Below are positions 60,537 through 64,000 of a stretch of DNA of 64,000 nucleotides, in pieces. Below the pieces are notes generated by a model. The model saw only the letters and a program-made list of their open reading frames with translations, did not search any database and was not told the origin of the DNA. The position numbers were made by a program, and so were the translations under genes. Origin of the DNA: Bernardetia sp042180575 (lineage in GTDB: Bacteria; Bacteroidota; Bacteroidia; Cytophagales; Bernardetiaceae); the NCBI RefSeq assembly GCF_042180575.1, contig NZ_CP170094.1, positions 5,394,001-5,458,000 on the forward strand, written 5' to 3'. Position 1 is the stretch's first letter. Each line of letters opens with the position of its first letter.

Positions 60537-63092
60537 TTACTTCATATTTTTTACTTTATTTCTAATTCCCATTCCCAAACTTACCAAAACGACAAGTAAA
60601 ACAAGCCAAGAAGAAATTTGAGTAATCAATGCACCTGTTTTGTACGAATCAGAATCAAAAGTAAAGACAATTTTATGCTTTCCTTTTGGAATTTCTAAGC
60701 CACGAAGAACATAATTTACAGCAACAATATTAGCCTCTTTTCCATCAATAGTAGCAGTCCAGCCTTTTGGATAATAGATTTCTGAGAATACAGCAAAACC
60801 ATCATTTGAGTTATTGCTTTCATATTCTAATACTTTCGAATCGTATTTTGTCAGTTTTATAGTTGCTGTGCTATCTTTTTGAAAATCTGTTTTTGTAATC
60901 GTAAATTTAGACTTATCTAAAATAGCTGTTTCTTTTAAATTAATTGCTTTTGCTGTACTTGCGCTCATCAAAGCAGCCATTTCTTCATCTGGGCTATTTA
61001 CTTGATTTACCTTAGAAACAAACCAAGCATTTCCATACGTATTCGGATTGAAAAGCATTTGTTCTTTTTGCATTCCATACGTAATATAACGAGTGTTGAG
61101 CATATTCAAAACCTGTGTCTGAGCAAAATCTGGTCGTTTTTGGGATTGAAGTGAAGACATAATAAAGCCTTGTTCTTGTCCTAAAGGTCGTTCTAATAAA
61201 TCTTGATAACGTTGCATTTTGGCTGCAAAATAACCTCCGATAGAACGATGAAAATAAGAAGTATGTGTTTCTTGTTGGAAATTTTGAAGCGACATCACTC
61301 TATACCCCAAATCTTTGTCTTTAAGGATTTCTGTATCAACTGGCGCAGGACTAATAGTAGCTTGAGTAACCCCTTTTTCAAATTTTGAAGCAGGTAAATA
61401 GTTTTTTCCTATCAAAAATACATCTCCAACAGCCAAAAGAGCAATAATAGCAAAGGCAGCCATCGCAGGAATTGTCTTTTTAATGTATAAATAAATAGCT
61501 CCAACTACCAAAATGATTAAAAATAAAGAACGAAAAGCACTAGAACGAATCATCGATAAACGGTCTTGACGAACCAAATCGGCAAGTTGTCCGAGTTGAG
61601 AATCTGATTTTGCACTCAAATCCATATTTCCAGAAAAAAGTAAAATCAAAATTACTGTTCCTGCTGTAATTCCTGTTGCAATGAAGAGATTTTTGAGGAA
61701 TATTTTTTCTTTAGTTTCTGTTTCTATTGATTTTATTGGATTTCCTTTTATATCTTTTTTATCAGAATTAAAATAATTTTCTAATTTTTGGCTCAATGTT
61801 TCAAAGGCTAAAACAGTCATTAATAAAATCGTCAAGGCAAGAGCCATCGAAACCGAACGAAATTTATTAAATCCTGGTACATAATCAAATAAGAAATAGT
61901 TTAGTGATGCAAAATTTTCTCCCCACGCCAACATCATCATAAAAATTGCTGCTGCCAAAACCCACCATTTTTTACGGTTGTCAAGTACTACTAATCCCCA
62001 AACAAATAAGAAACACAAAACAGCTCCTGCATAAATAGGAGCAAGAGTAAATCTTTGACTTCCATGATAAAATGGTAGTGAGAGTTCTTCTAGTTGTCTT
62101 TCTGAATACTGTCCTGATTGCTTTAGTGCATTATATGTTTGAGAATCTTTGTCTAACATTTCATTGGAAGAACCTCCATATAAGTAAGGAACAAGCAAAG
62201 TAAATGTTTCTCCAATTCCTTGACTCCACTCAAAAGCATACGACTTACTAAGTCCTTCATTACTTTGTTGTAACTGACTAGCTTCATTTGTTTTATCAAC
62301 AGTTAGTTCTGTTCCTCCACGAGTGGAATAAGAGCTATATTCCATCGTAGTTAGAATCTTTCCAGCATTTACGCCTATTCCCAAAACAAAAGCGACCACT
62401 AAAAAAGCTGCTTGCCTCACAAAAACAGGAATTTGATTATTCTTTGCAGAGAAAATAAGTTCATTTATTCCAAAAATCAAACAAATAAAGCCTAAATAAT
62501 ACGTAATTTGATAATGACTTGCTTTGACTTCTAACGCCATTCCTAAAGCAGTCAGGGCAAAACCTAACCAATATTTTTTATCAAATGTGAGTTTCATTCC
62601 TCCTAAAATAAGTGCAGCATAAGCAATCGCCCAAAGTTTGGTAACATGTCCAACTTCAATTAGAATCAAATTGTAGGTCGTAAAAGCAAAAACTGCCCCT
62701 CCGACAGCACTCCAAATAGGTTTAGTACCAAAACACAAAAGCATAATATAGGTACAAAACATAGCCAAAAACAAAAGATGCGCTCCTGTCTGCTCGGCAA
62801 AACCTCCACGCAAAATAGCCTCAAAAATAGGCAATGCACCATACGGAAAAATGGGATAAGTCATGTAAGCAGGCATTCCTGAAAACATGCGCCCATTCCA
62901 CATAGAAGGTTCGTCGTGAGTTTGCAGGTATTTAGAGCTTTCTTGTACCATTCCTTTATATTGCATCATATCACTTTGTCGAAGTGATTTGTCATCTAAT
63001 AATTCAGGAGCAAAATAAACAAAAGTAAGTAAATAGAAAGCTGCAATAGCAATCAGATGAGGTAGAAGACGAGCAAAAGAAAAGTTTTTCAT
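60537..63092 (-). CDS. YfhO-like polytopic membrane protein
   Basis: 851 residues. About 12-14 TM helices fill residues 10-580 and a soluble C-terminal part lies at about 590-820, with a last TM near 825-845. The opening MKNFSFARLLPHLIAIAAFYLLTFVYFAPELLDDKSLRQSDMMQYKGM and MWNGRMFSGMPAYMTYPIFPYGALP are typical of Bacteroidota YfhO proteins. The family has a GT-C-like fold and may transfer sugars onto envelope polymers. The C-terminal FSEIYYPKGWTATIDGKEANIVAVNYVLRGLEIPKGKHKIVFTF segment is also characteristic. A minus-strand -7 box TATATTTG lies at 63139-63146. Confidence 0.88.
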   Translation of the reverse strand: MKNFSFARLLPHLIAIAAFYLLTFVYFAPELLDDKSLRQSDMMQYKGMVQESSKYLQTHDEPSMWNGRMFSGMPAYMTYPIFPYGALPIFEAILRGGFAEQTGAHLLFLAMFCTYIMLLCFGTKPIWSAVGGAVFAFTTYNLILIEVGHVTKLWAIAYAALILGGMKLTFDKKYWLGFALTALGMALEVKASHYQITYYLGFICLIFGINELIFSAKNNQIPVFVRQAAFLVVAFVLGIGVNAGKILTTMEYSSYSTRGGTELTVDKTNEASQLQQSNEGLSKSYAFEWSQGIGETFTLLVPYLYGGSSNEMLDKDSQTYNALKQSGQYSERQLEELSLPFYHGSQRFTLAPIYAGAVLCFLFVWGLVVLDNRKKWWVLAAAIFMMMLAWGENFASLNYFLFDYVPGFNKFRSVSMALALTILLMTVLAFETLSQKLENYFNSDKKDIKGNPIKSIETETKEKIFLKNLFIATGITAGTVILILLFSGNMDLSAKSDSQLGQLADLVRQDRLSMIRSSAFRSLFLIILVVGAIYLYIKKTIPAMAAFAIIALLAVGDVFLIGKNYLPASKFEKGVTQATISPAPVDTEILKDKDLGYRVMSLQNFQQETHTSYFHRSIGGYFAAKMQRYQDLLERPLGQEQGFIMSSLQSQKRPDFAQTQVLNMLNTRYITYGMQKEQMLFNPNTYGNAWFVSKVNQVNSPDEEMAALMSASTAKAINLKETAILDKSKFTITKTDFQKDSTATIKLTKYDSKVLEYESNNSNDGFAVFSEIYYPKGWTATIDGKEANIVAVNYVLRGLEIPKGKHKIVFTFDSDSYKTGALITQISSWLVLLVVLVSLGMGIRNKVKNMK

Positions 63093-63242
63093 GAAATATA
63101 AACTATATAATGATTCTGTTGTAGTTTTTTTAGTGCTACAAATATAGGATATTTTTTTTAGTGTCTAGGCTAACCTAGTGTTACAAAACCAAAGAAATTA
63201 TTCTTATTAAAGTGAAAAATTGTCAGACACCAAAAATATAAG

Positions 63243-63273
63243 TTTCAAATTAGAGTGAATTTTTGTATGTTTG
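63243..63273 (+). promoter_or_regulatory. Promoter of the SulP gene
   Basis: TTTC at 63243-63246, 19 bases, then TATGTTTG at 63266-63273. This matches the Bacteroidota consensus but for one base. It leaves an A-rich leader of about 125 nt before ATG 63406. Confidence 0.5.
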
Positions 63274-63405
63274 TTTAAAAGAAAGTATTACTATCAAAAA
63301 CACACCTTTCTTTATTTCCTCAAAAAGTAAAACATCAATTTTTTAAAGTATTTCTAACTACTAAACATAAAAGAAAGTTCTGCTCAATTACTCTTACCAA
63401 TAAAA

Positions 63406-64000
63406 ATGCCTACCTCATTTCCTAATATTAATAAAAATGTAAATCCTAGAAAAACACCTTATTCAGAACCAACACTTTTTGGAAATTTTAAATATGATAT
63501 TCCTGCTGGTTTGGTTGTTTTTTTGGTGGCACTCCCATTGTGTTTGGGGATTGCTGTTGCTTCAGATGCTCCTCCTTTTTCTGGTGTCTTAGCTGGTATT
63601 TTGGGTGGTTTGGTTGTTCCTCTGATTAGCCGTTCGGCAATGGGCGTGAGTGGACCTGCTGCTGGTCTGACTGCGATTGTGGTCTTAGGAATTGCAGATA
63701 CAGGTAGTTTTGAACTTTTTTTGTTAGCTGTTTTTTTGGGTGGACTTGTTCAGCTTTTGCTTTTTTTTATGCAAGCAGGAACAATAGCTTATTTTTTACC
63801 TTCTTCAGTTTTGAAAGGAATGCTGGCAGGAATTGGAATGATTTTGATTCTGAAACAGCTTCCTCATGCATTTGGGTATGATGTAGAGGCGTTTAGTGAA
63901 GACGAATTTTGGATTTGGGGAACAGACCAAAATGCTATTACAATGATTTTGGCTGCACTAAAAAAAGCACCTAAAAATCTAAATGCTATTATAATAAGTA
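63406..64000 (+). CDS. SulP family anion transporter, N-terminal part
   Basis: Open from ATG 63406 to the end of the window (198 residues seen). FGNFKYDIPAGLVVFLVALPLCLGIAVASDAPPFSGVLAGILGGLVVPLISRSAMGVSGPAAGLTAIVVLGI is the SulP/SLC26 N-terminal signature, with further helices to the edge. SulP proteins carry sulfate, bicarbonate or other anions. Bacteroidota forms often sit beside a carbonic anhydrase, which would be outside this window. No STAS domain is visible yet. Confidence 0.9.
   Translation, partial: MPTSFPNINKNVNPRKTPYSEPTLFGNFKYDIPAGLVVFLVALPLCLGIAVASDAPPFSGVLAGILGGLVVPLISRSAMGVSGPAAGLTAIVVLGIADTGSFELFLLAVFLGGLVQLLLFFMQAGTIAYFLPSSVLKGMLAGIGMILILKQLPHAFGYDVEAFSEDEFWIWGTDQNAITMILAALKKAPKNLNAIIIS

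Overview
The window is AT-rich, gene-dense bacterial DNA from the phylum Bacteroidota, most likely a marine or gliding member of the Cytophagales (a Bernardetia/Flexibacter-like genome would fit, but this is an inference). The reasons are promoters of the TTTG-N19-TAnnTTTG type, lack of clear Shine-Dalgarno sites, an arginine cluster built around the Bacteroidota-type ArgF', RHS proteins with DUF6443-like and 'DHLGNLR' signatures, and a grasp-with-spasm RiPP locus.

Region 1 (1-14,260) is a polymorphic-toxin island. A secreted RHS/SpvB-like protein (465-4022) is followed by a 1,991-residue secreted RHS protein (4096-10071) that ends in a JAB/JAMM-like peptidase toxin, then by its probable exported immunity protein. 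Downstream lies a scrapyard of orphan RHS pieces: two truncated cores each preceded by the same 128-bp repeat, an orphan lipoprotein, an orphan tip with a HELKH metallopeptidase toxin joined in frame to a lipoprotein, and a last core fragment cut by an IS110 remnant.

Region 2 (14,300-36,200) is mostly housekeeping: a dCache-HAMP-SpoIIE phosphatase, an M24 peptidase, MltG, an ECF sigma factor with a membrane anti-sigma-like protein and a periplasmic helical protein, a PRC-barrel protein, an AEC permease, a stand-alone type IIG restriction-modification enzyme, a TSUP permease, exported MTA/SAH nucleosidase and HIT proteins, a CusF-like lipoprotein, a ferredoxin and sucC. Many fold-back repeats lie between these genes.

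Region 3 (36,690-44,107) is the arginine operon: GNAT, argG, argC, argD, argF', argB and argE. No argH lies in the window.

Region 4 (44,200-53,200) holds two small membrane genes (one frameshifted), ribBA, a lipoprotein, a TrkA/KtrA subunit, udk, an LtaS-like sulfatase-fold protein and a GAF/PAS sensor.

Region 5 (53,248-55,798) is a grasp-with-spasm RiPP operon (precursor peptide, ATP-grasp ligase, unknown 80-residue protein, SPASM maturase). The SPASM gene is split by an apparent one-base frameshift.

Region 6 (56,000-64,000) holds an amidase, a complete IS110-group insertion sequence, two small genes of unknown role, a YfhO-like membrane protein and the start of a SulP transporter. The insertion sequence sits inside the same hairpin-rich repeat family that borders the RHS pieces. 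Its long left end can be read as a bridge RNA: two stem-loops carry segments that match or complement the left flank, the right junction, the right end and the left end.
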